A stretch of DNA of 32,731 nucleotides from Segetibacter sp. (lineage in GTDB: Bacteria; Bacteroidota; Bacteroidia; Chitinophagales; Chitinophagaceae). The notes under the pieces are model-generated. The model saw nothing but the letters and a program-made list of their open reading frames with translations. It made no database searches and was not told where the DNA came from. Position numbers and translations under genes: made by a program. Position 1 is the stretch's first letter. Each line of letters begins with the position of its first letter. This document shows positions 1-8,494 of the stretch, piece after piece. Where the stretch lies: contig JAOQAJ010000088.1 of the NCBI GenBank assembly GCA_025963675.1, positions 1-32,731 on the forward strand, in the 5' to 3' direction.

Positions 1-279
1 GCGGTTTTTTAGATGTCCCTTACGCTTAACACTATTGTCGCAACTTTCACATAGTAGTTTTCTTTTTAATTCTCTATTTAAAACACCTGTTTTTTAGTCT
101 TCTAAATGTTAATGGTTTTGCAACCTAATCGTTTTGATACCTGTCTTAATTACACATACTGATCCAATAAAGATTATCCATTTTACTCCCGCTTAAGCAA
201 ACGATGGATACTTTCACTTTCTATTGATAAATCTCCTTTATTCAACGCGGCTTATATCCGTCTAATACCAGCTATTACT
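1..279. other. left-edge intergenic stretch, no gene seen
   Basis: No reading frame with coding character, no tRNA and no convincing hairpin is visible. The stretch is AT-rich and ends at the first codon of the next gene, so it probably holds that gene's promoter. I could not pick out a clear TAnnTTTG element. Confidence 0.4.
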
Positions 280-747
280 GTGATAAAAAAAATTATGCTT
301 TTGATGCTTTTGGCGTTGTCGACAGCGGGTTATGCGCAAAAAATTAAAGATTATTTGCCGTCGTTGGTATGTACATTTTTAGGGGGAAGCACTGACGGAT
401 TGAGAGATGCATCTATGTATCGGATGGATGGCTATGGCAAATTCTGGAATGGCAAAAATAGCTGGAACAACAAGTATAAAAATGGCGATATGATGCACGG
501 GCCTGCTTATTTTGGAAGTACCTCATTTCTCGCTTTTACAACGGACGGCCCACACCTTACCAATATGTTTACACACCAGTTTAATGGTATGGCTATGGCT
601 TTTATGCCTTCAGATGAAAACAAAAAAATTGGTCACGTAGTTCTAAAAGTCTTAGCTTATAATGCAGTACGGCAAGTAGGACATTCTATTGTTTACGGTT
701 TAATTTTCAAGCCCAGGTATCCGGGCGACAACCCTTTGCCGTATTAA
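280..747 (+). CDS. small exported protein of unknown function
   Basis: A 155-residue protein whose first 19 residues form a standard signal peptide: a short basic n-region (IKK), a Leu-rich core and a GYAQ cleavage site. I chose the GTG start at 280 because it supplies the basic n-region; an ATG at 295 would lack it. The mature part is rich in Gly, Asn, Met, Phe and His, with segments such as NGMAMAF and RQVGHSIVYGLIFKPR, and has no further clear membrane span. I do not recognise a characterised family. It is likely periplasmic or attached to the outer membrane. It precedes another small exported protein by 110 nt on the same strand, which suggests the two may be expressed together; that link is inference. 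Confidence 0.65.
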   Translation: MIKKIMLLMLLALSTAGYAQKIKDYLPSLVCTFLGGSTDGLRDASMYRMDGYGKFWNGKNSWNNKYKNGDMMHGPAYFGSTSFLAFTTDGPHLTNMFTHQFNGMAMAFMPSDENKKIGHVVLKVLAYNAVRQVGHSIVYGLIFKPRYPGDNPLPY

Positions 748-857
748 AACGATTAAATTCCCTCTATCTCCATATTCTGTAATAAAACCAATGTCTTCTT
801 TACCAAAAAAAGGCATGAAACGAAATAAGCTTTTTAAGCAAATTATCTCTATAGAAT

Positions 858-1313
858 ATGAAGCTAACAACAACCGTACTTTTTACATTATTAAGTCTCG
901 CAGCCCATTCACAATCTTACGATGTACCTAATCCAACAACAGGAGTTGCTATGGGGCTTAGTGGAGGATACTCGAGCAAACAATGTATGATCGGCACATT
1001 ATCTATTGGTGCCATGTTTCAGACAACTAATCATGTATCTGTAAACATGACGATATTAAGTGAAATGAAAAGGCCAGACATCCCGAGTATTGGGGAGGTA
1101 AGATTAGGTCACTTCCTCAGCACATGGGAATTGTATGGCGGGCTTGGTTATCACCTCGCAGGAACTGATAACAAAATCGCTTCTAATACCAATACCGGTT
1201 TCAGGCCGGCTCTTGGCATTATCAAACATTTTAACAGTTCTCCGTGGACTCTGTCTGCAGGTATGAGTGGCAAAATTTTCTCATTGCAATTAGGACTGTT
1301 TGGAGTGAGATAA
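858..1313 (+). CDS. small exported beta-rich protein, unknown function
   Basis: A 151-residue protein with an N-terminal signal peptide (KLTTTVLFTLLSLAAHSQ, cleavage near residue 19). The mature part alternates short polar and aromatic/aliphatic strands with many Gly residues (GLSGGYSS, YGGLGYHLAG, LSAGMSGKIFSLQLGLFGVR). This is the pattern of a small outer-membrane beta-barrel or a beta-sandwich. The final Arg after an aromatic-containing strand is not the classic terminal Phe/Trp of outer-membrane porins, so barrel assignment is tentative. No characterised family is recognised. It lies 110 nt after another exported protein and is followed by a strong hairpin, so the two may form one transcription unit. 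Confidence 0.65.
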   Translation: MKLTTTVLFTLLSLAAHSQSYDVPNPTTGVAMGLSGGYSSKQCMIGTLSIGAMFQTTNHVSVNMTILSEMKRPDIPSIGEVRLGHFLSTWELYGGLGYHLAGTDNKIASNTNTGFRPALGIIKHFNSSPWTLSAGMSGKIFSLQLGLFGVR

Positions 1314-1363
1314 AAAATCACTAAATTAAAAGAAAAGAAAGGTAACGGTTATTGTGATATTAG

Positions 1364-1406
1364 TAATACGACAAAAGGTGATTAAAATTCACCTTTTGTC
1401 GTGTTA
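1364..1406. terminator. bidirectional-type hairpin after the small exported genes
   Basis: A perfect 13-bp inverted repeat (arms 1369-1381 and 1389-1401, 7-nt loop) with A-rich and T-rich flanks that extend the stem to about 18 bp with one wobble pair. It lies 50 nt downstream of the stop codon at 1313 and before the ComM-like gene. The arms carry AAAAGG/CCTTTT, so a T run occurs within the 3' arm rather than after it. It most likely ends transcription of the two exported proteins. Confidence 0.7.
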
Positions 1407-1563
1407 TGTCCGCTAGCCTTCTAAAATCGTACTCTAGTGATTTTCTTCGTATTAAACCGGATAGAAAATGCACGCTACCGTCTATTGCCTTCCCAATTAA
1501 ATGTAAAGTAGCTTCCTGCTTACTTTTTACTACTTTCAACTTAATATTATCAATTTTTATTAG

Positions 1564-3108
1564 ATGCTTGTAAAAACGTTTGGCAGCGCAGTGTATGGAG
1601 TCGAAGCAATTAATATAACAATTGAAGTAAATGTTAGTGAAGGCCAGGGTTATTTTCTGGTTGGATTACCCGATGGTGCAATAAAAGAAAGTCAGCAAAG
1701 AATCGATAGCGCAATAAAAGGCAACGGTTTTAGAATGCCGAGAATAAAGATTGTCGTAAACATGGCACCGGCAGATATAAAAAAGAGTGGTTCCGCTTTT
1801 GACCTTCCCATCGCAATTGGAATACTTGGCGCAAGTGAACAGATTGAAAATGCCGAAGCCCTTAAAGATTATGTGATTATGGGTGAGTTAAGCCTTGATG
1901 GAGCAATTCAACCAATAAAAGGTGCTTTACCCATAGCAATACAAGCCCGCAAAGAAGGCTTCAAAGGATTGATTGTTCCAAAAGCGAACGCACGTGAAGC
2001 GGGAATGGTGAATAACCTTGCAGTGTACGGAGTAACACATCTTAAGGAAGTGATTGAGTTCTTTGCAGACGAGAATTCATTGACCCCCGTCGATGTAAAT
2101 ACCCGGGAAGAATTTTTTAATTCACAATACCAGTTTGAACTTGACTTTACCGACGTAAAAGGCCAGGAAAATATAAAAAGGGCGCTGGAGATTGCAGCCG
2201 CCGGCGGCCATAACGCCATCCTTATCGGGCCACCCGGAGCAGGGAAAACAATGCTGGCTAAAAGACTTCCAACAGTATTACCTCCATTGAGTTTACAGGA
2301 AGCTTTAGAGACGACAAAGATTCATAGCGTCGCAGGAAAACTGCCAGAAAATGCCTCTTTAATTAATAAACGACCTTTCAGAAGTCCCCATCACACGATC
2401 TCAGATGTTGCGCTGGTTGGAGGAGGTGGGGTACCGCAACCTGGTGAAATCTCTTTAGCACATAACGGCGTCTTGTTTTTAGATGAATTACCTGAGTTTA
2501 AGCGAACCGTTTTGGAAGTCATGCGCCAACCTATGGAGGAAAGACGGGTAACGATTTCCAGAGCTAAAGTTGCATTAGACTTTCCTGCAAACTTTATGTT
2601 GATTGACAGTATGAATCCTTGTCCTTGCGGTTATTATAACCACCCGGAAAAGGAATGTACCTGTCCACCCGGTGCAGTGCAGAAATATTTAAATAAGATC
2701 TCAGGACCATTGCTTGATCGCATTGATTTGCATGTTGAAGTAACTCCTGTTTCATTTACAGAATTAAGCAATATTTCAAAAGGTGAAGACTCTGCAACAA
2801 TACGTGAGCGGGTTATTAAAGCGAGGGATATTCAGGCTGAACGTTATAAAGAAACACCTGGAACCTATGCGAACGCACAAATGAGCAGCAAGCAATTGCG
2901 TGAGATCTGTGTAATAAACCAGGCCGGCGAAGGATTGCTGAAAAAGGCTATGGAAAGATTGAACCTTTCTGCAAGAGCTTATGACCGGATATTGAAAGTT
3001 TCAAGAACAATTGCAGATCTCGCCGCCAGTACCGATATAAAAGTGGAACATCTGGCTGAAGCAATACAATACAGGAGTCTTGATAGAGAAGGATGGGCGG
3101 GTAACTGA
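1564..3108 (+). CDS. comM: YifB/ComM family Mg-chelatase-like AAA ATPase
   Basis: A 514-residue protein of normal length for this family. The N-terminal domain (about 1-170) matches the Lon-protease-like fold of ComM (GSAVYGVEA, FLVGLPDGAIKES, NMAPADIKKSGSAFDLPIA). The AAA core has a Walker A motif GPPGAGKT at about 222-229 and a Walker B region FLDELPEF. A cysteine-bearing NPCPCG motif at about 351 is followed by ECTCPP and the SGPLLDRID sensor region. The C-terminal Mg_chelatase_C domain ends in YRSLDREGW. In naturally competent bacteria ComM is a hexameric helicase that drives branch migration during integration of transforming DNA. Whether this organism is competent cannot be judged here. 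The start is a lone ATG with little Shine-Dalgarno signal. It stands alone, convergent with the next gene. Confidence 0.93.
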   Translation: MLVKTFGSAVYGVEAINITIEVNVSEGQGYFLVGLPDGAIKESQQRIDSAIKGNGFRMPRIKIVVNMAPADIKKSGSAFDLPIAIGILGASEQIENAEALKDYVIMGELSLDGAIQPIKGALPIAIQARKEGFKGLIVPKANAREAGMVNNLAVYGVTHLKEVIEFFADENSLTPVDVNTREEFFNSQYQFELDFTDVKGQENIKRALEIAAAGGHNAILIGPPGAGKTMLAKRLPTVLPPLSLQEALETTKIHSVAGKLPENASLINKRPFRSPHHTISDVALVGGGGVPQPGEISLAHNGVLFLDELPEFKRTVLEVMRQPMEERRVTISRAKVALDFPANFMLIDSMNPCPCGYYNHPEKECTCPPGAVQKYLNKISGPLLDRIDLHVEVTPVSFTELSNISKGEDSATIRERVIKARDIQAERYKETPGTYANAQMSSKQLREICVINQAGEGLLKKAMERLNLSARAYDRILKVSRTIADLAASTDIKVEHLAEAIQYRSLDREGWAGN

Positions 3109-3175
3109 TTTGATTAGTACAACAGTCTCCTTTTGACGTATCCAGCAGTATGAAGACACCTAAATTACTTTTTAC

Positions 3176-4213
3176 TTACCCACACTTAACTCCACCGGCA
3201 AACACCCCCAGCGAATTTTGTAATTCCTCTTTTATATTGATGCCTTTGCTTTCCTTAAAAGCTTTTTTCAAAAGCTTTGTATTTGCCTCATTATTGTAAG
3301 CAACAAACCTCTTGCTGATATTTCCAGCGCCTTCCTGGTTCATATTATATGTCTTAGCTACCGAAGTGCAGTCGTAATTAAAGTCATTAAAGGAAATCAG
3401 CTTTTGCTGCTCATAATTGCTCGTTTTGAAATAGATTTTCTTATTGGTGATATCGTAGACGATGCTCCATTTCGTAAATCCTGGCTGTGCTACTTTGTTT
3501 AAAATATCGAATGAATAGTCCACCAAAGGTTTAGCTGTTTTTGCCTGCTTGTATTGAGTGATCATTGAGCACGCATTGGAAAACCTCTGCAGCGAGTTAT
3601 CAGTTGCTCTATTCTTCTTTAATGCATCTACCGATTCATCATAAGTACTGTTTGCAAGTACGGGGTACGGAAGATCTTTATTTCGATGAAAAATCATTTT
3701 ACCATCTAAAAACTCAATCGTAGCAACGCCACCTCTGGCGTCTGCAACAAGGTAATGTTGTGGTGTTCCTGTTGAAACAATTCTCTCAATTTTATCATTT
3801 GCAATCACTTCATCAACTGTAGCACAGTTGTCCAATTGATATTGAATCCACTGAAGAACACTAAGCCCGGGACGATCGTCTTTTGCAGGATAGCTGCTTT
3901 CGCTAAGCCACATCAATTCAACGACGAGGCCTTTCTCATTCATTCCTCCGTTTGGAAATTCCTTGCCATATTGATTGAACGTTGTACTTCCATATTTAGA
4001 AACCCATTTTAAAACATTGCCGCTTTCAAGAGGCAAAGAGGATTTGACTAAGCCCCGAAGATTTGTATTTACTGAACCCGTACCGGTCATCCAGTCATAA
4101 TTTTTTCCAAAGGCCATCTGACCGTTTTTCTCAAGAAAAAAAGTGGTACAGGCAATAGTATTACCAATTGAAAAAGTAACCACGGATACTATTAAGGCAA
4201 ACAATTTTTTCAT
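3176..4213 (-). CDS. exported choloylglycine-hydrolase-family (linear amide C-N hydrolase)
   Basis: An N-terminal nucleophile hydrolase of the bile-salt hydrolase / penicillin V acylase family. I place the start at the ATG at 4213, because the protein then opens with a clean signal peptide (KKLFALIVSVVTFSIGNTIA). That peptide ends exactly before Cys22, the expected catalytic nucleophile exposed by processing. The frame remains open upstream to 4261, but that would bury the signal peptide. Family landmarks are CTTFFLEKNGQMAFGKNYDW, NGGMNEKGLVVELMWL, the VADARGGVATIEF strand and the LANSTYDES loop with its Asn. The protein is periplasmic or secreted. Its substrate could be an N-acyl amide such as an acyl homoserine lactone, penicillin V or a bile salt; the sequence does not decide. 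It is divergent from the ABC transporter and convergent with the ComM-like gene. Confidence 0.88.
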   Translation of the reverse strand: MKKLFALIVSVVTFSIGNTIACTTFFLEKNGQMAFGKNYDWMTGTGSVNTNLRGLVKSSLPLESGNVLKWVSKYGSTTFNQYGKEFPNGGMNEKGLVVELMWLSESSYPAKDDRPGLSVLQWIQYQLDNCATVDEVIANDKIERIVSTGTPQHYLVADARGGVATIEFLDGKMIFHRNKDLPYPVLANSTYDESVDALKKNRATDNSLQRFSNACSMITQYKQAKTAKPLVDYSFDILNKVAQPGFTKWSIVYDITNKKIYFKTSNYEQQKLISFNDFNYDCTSVAKTYNMNQEGAGNISKRFVAYNNEANTKLLKKAFKESKGINIKEELQNSLGVFAGGVKCG

Positions 4214-4341
4214 AATTGAAAATAGAAATAGTTGCTGAAGAAAGAGTGTAGCAAAGATCAAAGTATCCTTAAAATATGTTTTCTAAAGCCCTTACTTTCA
4301 GGAAGTGCGCTACTGCAGGAAAGGCTGAAATAATCGTAAAT

Positions 4342-4361
4342 GTACAAGAGCGCGACGCAAG
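4342..4361 (-). repeat. dispersed repeat, long-tail variant, copy 1
   Basis: On the minus strand this reads CTTGCGTCGCGCTCTTGTAC. It matches other intergenic copies near 6494, 9307, 13944 and 22020 that share a TTGCGTCGCA-like core followed by a (T/A)CTTGTAC tail. It sits in the divergent region between the hydrolase and ABC transporter genes. Its function is unknown. Confidence 0.65.
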
Positions 4362-4471
4362 AAAAGTTATATAGTAGTACTAAAGCCAGGTACATAAAAA
4401 AATATATCGCACTGTTTTAAGGAAATGCCTATTACGATTGCCGGAAAAAACAGAGCGATTTGTGTTTACTG

Positions 4472-4500
4472 TTTGTTCTCTTAATATTTTATTAGCTTTA
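4472..4500 (+). promoter_or_regulatory. possible promoter of the ABC transporter gene
   Basis: A TTTG at 4472-4475 is followed after 17 nt by TAGCTTTA at 4493-4500. The latter matches the Bacteroidota -7 consensus TAnnTTTG in all but the last base, and lies about 33 nt before the ATG. The spacing is slightly short for the usual -33/-7 arrangement. Confidence 0.35.
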
Positions 4501-4532
4501 ATTACAGACTTTTGACAATTATTTGACTATTT

Positions 4533-6314
4533 ATGAAACTTCTACTTCAGTACCTTAAACCGTTCAGATGGTTTATTTTACTTGCACTTTTCCTCGCCGC
4601 CATCAACCAGGTTTTCTCATTATTCAGCCCGATGATTATTGGTCAAATAATGGATAAACTGGCCACTCATCCGCATGTTGACGCTGCAGGTAACACACGT
4701 TCTGAAAATGATTATATCAGCGGTGTACTTGGCTTTCTCGGTCTACTTGTAGGAACAGCCATGGTTAGCCGCATCGCGAAGGCATTCCAGGATTATGTCG
4801 TCAATGTTATTATCCAAAAATTTGGTGCTAAAATATTTACAGATGGATTGCGCCACAGCATGCGCCTTCCTTACCAGGATTTTGAGGACCAGCGCAGCGG
4901 AGAAACATTATCAATTCTTACTAAAGTAAGAGCCGATACTGAACGTTTTATTGGCTTTTTTATCAATGTCTTTTTTGGCATTATCGTAAGTGTCGTATTT
5001 GTTTCTGTCTACGCATCGAGCAAGCATTGGAGTATTGTACCAACATACGTAGTTGGTATGATCATACTTGCAATTGTGACGAGCATTCTAAGCAAAAAAA
5101 TAAAGCAAATACAAAAAAACATTGTAAAAGAAACCACTGTACTGGCAGGCACAACTACTGAGAGCCTGCGCAATATAGAGCTCGTAAAAAGCCTGGGGCT
5201 AACTGAGCAGGAAGTTAAAAGACTCAACAACAACACCTACAAAATTCTAGGTCTCGAACTACGAAAAGTAAAAAGTATTCGAACGCTTAACTTTATACAG
5301 GGCACCCTTGTAAACTTCCTTCAACAGGTTATTAGCTTTGTATTATTGTACCTTATCTTTCGCGACATCCTCACTCCGGGGCAATTCCTGGCGCTTCAAT
5401 TTTACGGCTTTTTTATTTTTGGCCCTATGCAGGAAATGGGTAATATTATTATCAGCTATCGTGAAGCCGAAGCAAGTTTGCAAAACTTTCACGAGTTGCT
5501 TAACAGGCCGGTGGAAGCAAAACCTACCCAGCCTGCAATTGTTGGTGGCATTAATGAACTTGAGTTTAGAAACCTCACGTTCAAACATCGCACAGCCCAG
5601 TTTAATGCTCTTGACGACATTAATTTCGACGTGAAAAAAGGTGAAACAATTGCGTTTGTCGGCCCTTCAGGTGCAGGAAAAAGTACTTTGGTAAAGTTGC
5701 TGGTCGGCTTGTATCGTCCGCAGGAGGGGCACATTTATTACAATGGAGTAAGCAGCAGCGATATTGATTTTGATGAACTGCGTGGACAAATTGGTTTCGT
5801 AACCCAGGACACACAATTATTTGCCGGAACGATCAAAGAAAACCTCTTATTTGTCAACCCCACTGCTACAGACGATGAGTTATGGGATGTATTAAAAAAA
5901 GCCAGTTGTAATTATATTCTAACGCGTGCAGAGAACGGACTTGAAACGGTTATAGGCGAAGGTGGATTAAAACTGAGCGGTGGCGAAAAGCAGCGTCTTT
6001 CCATCGCCCGTTCATTACTGCGCCATCCACATTTGCTCATTTTTGACGAAGCTACTTCCTCACTTGATAGTATTACCGAAGAAGCAATTACCAGCACAAT
6101 TAAAAAAATCTCTTCCGAAAGAGAGCAGATAACAGTCTTGATTGCGCATCGTCTTAGTACCATTATGCATGCAGACCGCATTTACGTTTTGGAACAAGGC
6201 AAGGTGGCCGAAACCGGAAGCCATTATGAATTGCTTGACGAGAAAGGACTTTACTACGCCATGTGGCGTCAACAAATTGGTGAAAGAAAGGCTGCAAGCG
6301 CTGCCACAGCTTGA
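4533..6314 (+). CDS. ABC exporter half-transporter (fused permease and ATPase)
   Basis: A 593-residue half-transporter of the type that works as a dimer. Residues 1 to about 330 form the membrane domain, with six expected spans starting at FRWFILLALFLAAINQVF. The nucleotide-binding domain follows, with Walker A GPSGAGKST at 377-385, the Q-loop in FVTQDTQLFAGTI, the signature LSGGEKQR at 481-488, Walker B LLIFDEATSSLD around 501-512 and the switch His in LIAHRLSTI. All catalytic elements are intact, so it should be an active exporter. Its substrate (lipid, peptide or drug) cannot be read from the sequence. It stands alone between two intergenic stretches that each contain copies of the dispersed repeat. 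Confidence 0.93.
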   Translation: MKLLLQYLKPFRWFILLALFLAAINQVFSLFSPMIIGQIMDKLATHPHVDAAGNTRSENDYISGVLGFLGLLVGTAMVSRIAKAFQDYVVNVIIQKFGAKIFTDGLRHSMRLPYQDFEDQRSGETLSILTKVRADTERFIGFFINVFFGIIVSVVFVSVYASSKHWSIVPTYVVGMIILAIVTSILSKKIKQIQKNIVKETTVLAGTTTESLRNIELVKSLGLTEQEVKRLNNNTYKILGLELRKVKSIRTLNFIQGTLVNFLQQVISFVLLYLIFRDILTPGQFLALQFYGFFIFGPMQEMGNIIISYREAEASLQNFHELLNRPVEAKPTQPAIVGGINELEFRNLTFKHRTAQFNALDDINFDVKKGETIAFVGPSGAGKSTLVKLLVGLYRPQEGHIYYNGVSSSDIDFDELRGQIGFVTQDTQLFAGTIKENLLFVNPTATDDELWDVLKKASCNYILTRAENGLETVIGEGGLKLSGGEKQRLSIARSLLRHPHLLIFDEATSSLDSITEEAITSTIKKISSEREQITVLIAHRLSTIMHADRIYVLEQGKVAETGSHYELLDEKGLYYAMWRQQIGERKAASAATA

Positions 6315-6493
6315 TAGAATGCGGTTTGTCTGATAGTTAAGATTCAGTAAAATTCTTTTATCTGAGTAAATCTTAATCATCGTAAACAATCTGCGTTCTA
6401 TTCTTTTGATACCAGCTTCACTTCTCCGATTAATCATCGTACTAATGAACATAAGTATTTGTTTTTGTTGCGGGCAGCAGGATTTCTATTAAG

Positions 6494-6517
6494 CATCGTT
6501 GTGTCACTCACTTGTAC
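6494..6517 (+). repeat. dispersed repeat, long-tail variant, copy 2
   Basis: A CATCGTTG head is followed by TGTCACTCACTTGTAC. The 20 nt at 6496-6515 recur exactly, inverted, at 9307-9326, so these copies bracket the hydroxylase-SDR operon as inverted repeats about 2.8 kb apart. The core is the TGTGTCACT variant of TGCGTCGCA. Confidence 0.75.
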
Positions 6518-6586
6518 TTTAACAAAAAAATCAGCAGGTTCATTTTGTCTGGTTTCAAAAGCCCCTTTAGGGGTTTGGGGTTCCTC

Positions 6587-6604
6587 TTGCGTCGCATTTC
6601 GTTC
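6587..6604 (+). repeat. dispersed repeat, short-tail variant, copy 1
   Basis: Reads TTGCGTCGCATTTCGTTC. All 18 nt recur inverted within the copies at 13848-13873 and 25754-25779. It is preceded by TTGGGG and a short spacer, as is the copy at 22020. It lies 69 nt after the long-tail copy at 6494-6517. Confidence 0.75.
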
Positions 6605-6709
6605 GCCTGATAGAACTTCTATTTAACTTTTCTCAATTTTTGTTTAAAAAACAAGGCATGCAATTTTAATAGATGCCTTGCAGGTTCTTTTAAAACTGTT
6701 TAAGATGAT

Positions 6710-8491
6710 ATGAGCGACTTCAACGATTTCAACAATCCCCAGGTCGCACGTTTACCGCGGCATCTGAAGCAATTTATTGTAGAGCAGCATTATGAAAAAT
6801 ACACGTCTATAGATAACGCGGTTTGGAGATATGTGATGAGGCAAAACTATAGTTACTTAAAAGATGTTGCCTATTATCCATACATACCGGGACTGCATAA
6901 AGCAGGTCTTACTATAGAAAGAATTCCGAGCCTGCAGGAAATGAACGATGCGTTGGGAAAAATAGGCTGGGGTGCAGTAACCGTAGATGGGTTTATACCA
7001 CCTGCAGCTTTTATGGAGTACCAGGCTTACAGAGTGCTGGTAATTGCTGCAGATATTCGTCAACTAAGACACATCGAGTATACTCCGGCTCCCGACATCA
7101 TTCATGAGTCTGCCGGACACGCTCCTATTATTGCGGATTCTGATTATAATCAATACCTGAGTTATTTTGGTTCTATTGGCGCCAAAGCCATGTTTTCATC
7201 AAGAGACTTTGAGCTATATGAAGCAATACGCGAACTATCGATATTAAAAGAGATGCCTGATGCCGATGGTGCCGATATAGAAAAAGCACAGAAAAAAGTC
7301 GAACACTGCCAGGAAAATTTAGGCGAGCCTTCTGAAATGGCTCTACTAAGTCGCCTGCATTGGTGGACGGTTGAATACGGGCTCATTGGTACACTTGAAG
7401 AACCAAAGATCTATGGTGCAGGTCTCTTATCCTCAATAGGTGAAAGCGCAAGTTGTATGAATCCTGATGTAAAAAAGATTTGGTACAGCAGTGAAGCAAT
7501 CAATTATGCGTATGACATTACTAAACCTCAACCTCATTTATTTGTTACCCCAACGTTTCAAAACCTGATTGACGTTTTAGAAGAATTTGCCAATAAAATG
7601 GCATTCAGAAGGGGTGGTGCCGAAGGATTGGCAAAAGCGGTGGAATGTAAAAATGTGTGCACCGCCGTATATAGTTCGGGCCTACTGGTTTCAGGGGTTT
7701 TTACTGACTTTGTTTCAAATGACGCCAACGTTCATTTCATTAAAACCACCGGCCCAACTGCCCTTGCATTTGAAAACAAACAATTACCTGGTCAAGACAA
7801 AAGGTATCATAAAGATGGCTTTTCATCACCCGTCGGAAAGTTAAAAGGATACACTGCCGCATTGGAAGATTTAAGTGCGGATCAATTGTATGATGCCGGT
7901 ATTGATGTTGATCAGCGGGTGCATTTATTCTTTGAAAGTGGAATTATAGTTAACGGAGTTGTATCAGACATTACTGTTAAAAACGGGAAAGTAATTATTA
8001 TCACTTTTACAAAATGCACAGTGAAAGACGAGAATGGAAAAATATATTTCGAACCCGCATGGGGGAACTATGACATGGCTGTCGGTGAAAAAATAGTTTC
8101 TGTTTATTGCGGTGCTGCAGATAAAGATTCTTACGAAGAAATTCCACTTATGTCTGACACTCACACCCATCATCATAATTATACAGACGAAGAAAAGTTG
8201 TATCAGCAACTGTTTCAGACTGTTCGTGATTGCCGTGAGCAACACGGCAAGTATGAAAAGCTGCCACAAGTTTGGAGTGAATTAAAAAAGAGTTTTTCTG
8301 ATGACTGGCTTTGTTCTCTTGAAATCCTGGAAATTCTTGAACATGAGAACATCTATCCTGATGCTGCTAAAGAAATAACTGATTATCTTGACAAAAAAGC
8401 CAACACAGAACCAGAGTATAAAAAACTAATTACAGATGGATTTTACCTGATAAAACATCCTGTAACAGAATTAGCAACACCTCAAGTTTAA
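6710..8491 (+). CDS. biopterin-dependent aromatic amino acid hydroxylase, long form
   Basis: Non-haem iron, tetrahydropterin-dependent monooxygenase; members convert phenylalanine to tyrosine or hydroxylate Tyr/Trp. The catalytic signature is TPAPDIIHESAGHAPIIADS, giving iron ligands His132 and His137, with the third ligand Glu222 in WWTVEYGLIG. In characterised bacterial and animal enzymes the second His and the Glu are about 40 residues apart; here they are 85 apart, because of an insertion rich in Glu, Lys and Ala (about 165-210). After the catalytic domain (to about 300) the protein runs another 290 residues, including a His-rich stretch near 483 (THTHHH) and a helical end. The total of 593 residues is about twice the length of typical bacterial phenylalanine hydroxylases. 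The start at 6710 follows an overlapping ATG-TGA at 6704. It is followed by an SDR gene after 3 nt, so the two form an operon. The preferred amino acid is not determined. Confidence 0.9.
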   Translation: MSDFNDFNNPQVARLPRHLKQFIVEQHYEKYTSIDNAVWRYVMRQNYSYLKDVAYYPYIPGLHKAGLTIERIPSLQEMNDALGKIGWGAVTVDGFIPPAAFMEYQAYRVLVIAADIRQLRHIEYTPAPDIIHESAGHAPIIADSDYNQYLSYFGSIGAKAMFSSRDFELYEAIRELSILKEMPDADGADIEKAQKKVEHCQENLGEPSEMALLSRLHWWTVEYGLIGTLEEPKIYGAGLLSSIGESASCMNPDVKKIWYSSEAINYAYDITKPQPHLFVTPTFQNLIDVLEEFANKMAFRRGGAEGLAKAVECKNVCTAVYSSGLLVSGVFTDFVSNDANVHFIKTTGPTALAFENKQLPGQDKRYHKDGFSSPVGKLKGYTAALEDLSADQLYDAGIDVDQRVHLFFESGIIVNGVVSDITVKNGKVIIITFTKCTVKDENGKIYFEPAWGNYDMAVGEKIVSVYCGAADKDSYEEIPLMSDTHTHHHNYTDEEKLYQQLFQTVRDCREQHGKYEKLPQVWSELKKSFSDDWLCSLEILEILEHENIYPDAAKEITDYLDKKANTEPEYKKLITDGFYLIKHPVTELATPQV

Positions 8492-8494
8492 AGT

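Larger units (their letters stand above)
6315..6709. other. 395-nt intergenic region with repeats and hairpins
   Basis: No gene is apparent. The region holds two members of the dispersed repeat family (6494-6517 and 6587-6604). Between them is a short G/C hairpin (arms 6559-6565 and 6570-6576, loop TTTA), of the AGCCCC...GGGGTTT kind. An 8-bp perfect hairpin lies near the start of the hydroxylase gene (6652-6659 with 6673-6680). The last could influence the mRNA leader of that gene. No TAnnTTTG promoter element was found. Confidence 0.5.

Noticed and set aside
2322-2334. GCGTCGCA-like match inside the ComM-like gene (and a similar one in uvrA near 27149)
   Set aside because: The flanks do not match the repeat family, and both fall in conserved coding sequence, so they are chance matches.
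4214-4261. Longer N-terminus of the choloylglycine-hydrolase-family protein
   Set aside because: It would place 16 residues before a clear signal peptide; the ATG at 4213 gives the expected Cys right after signal cleavage.
6060-6452. Minus-strand open frame of 130 codons overlapping the ABC transporter's end
   Set aside because: It is antisense to the conserved ATPase domain and lacks domain features.
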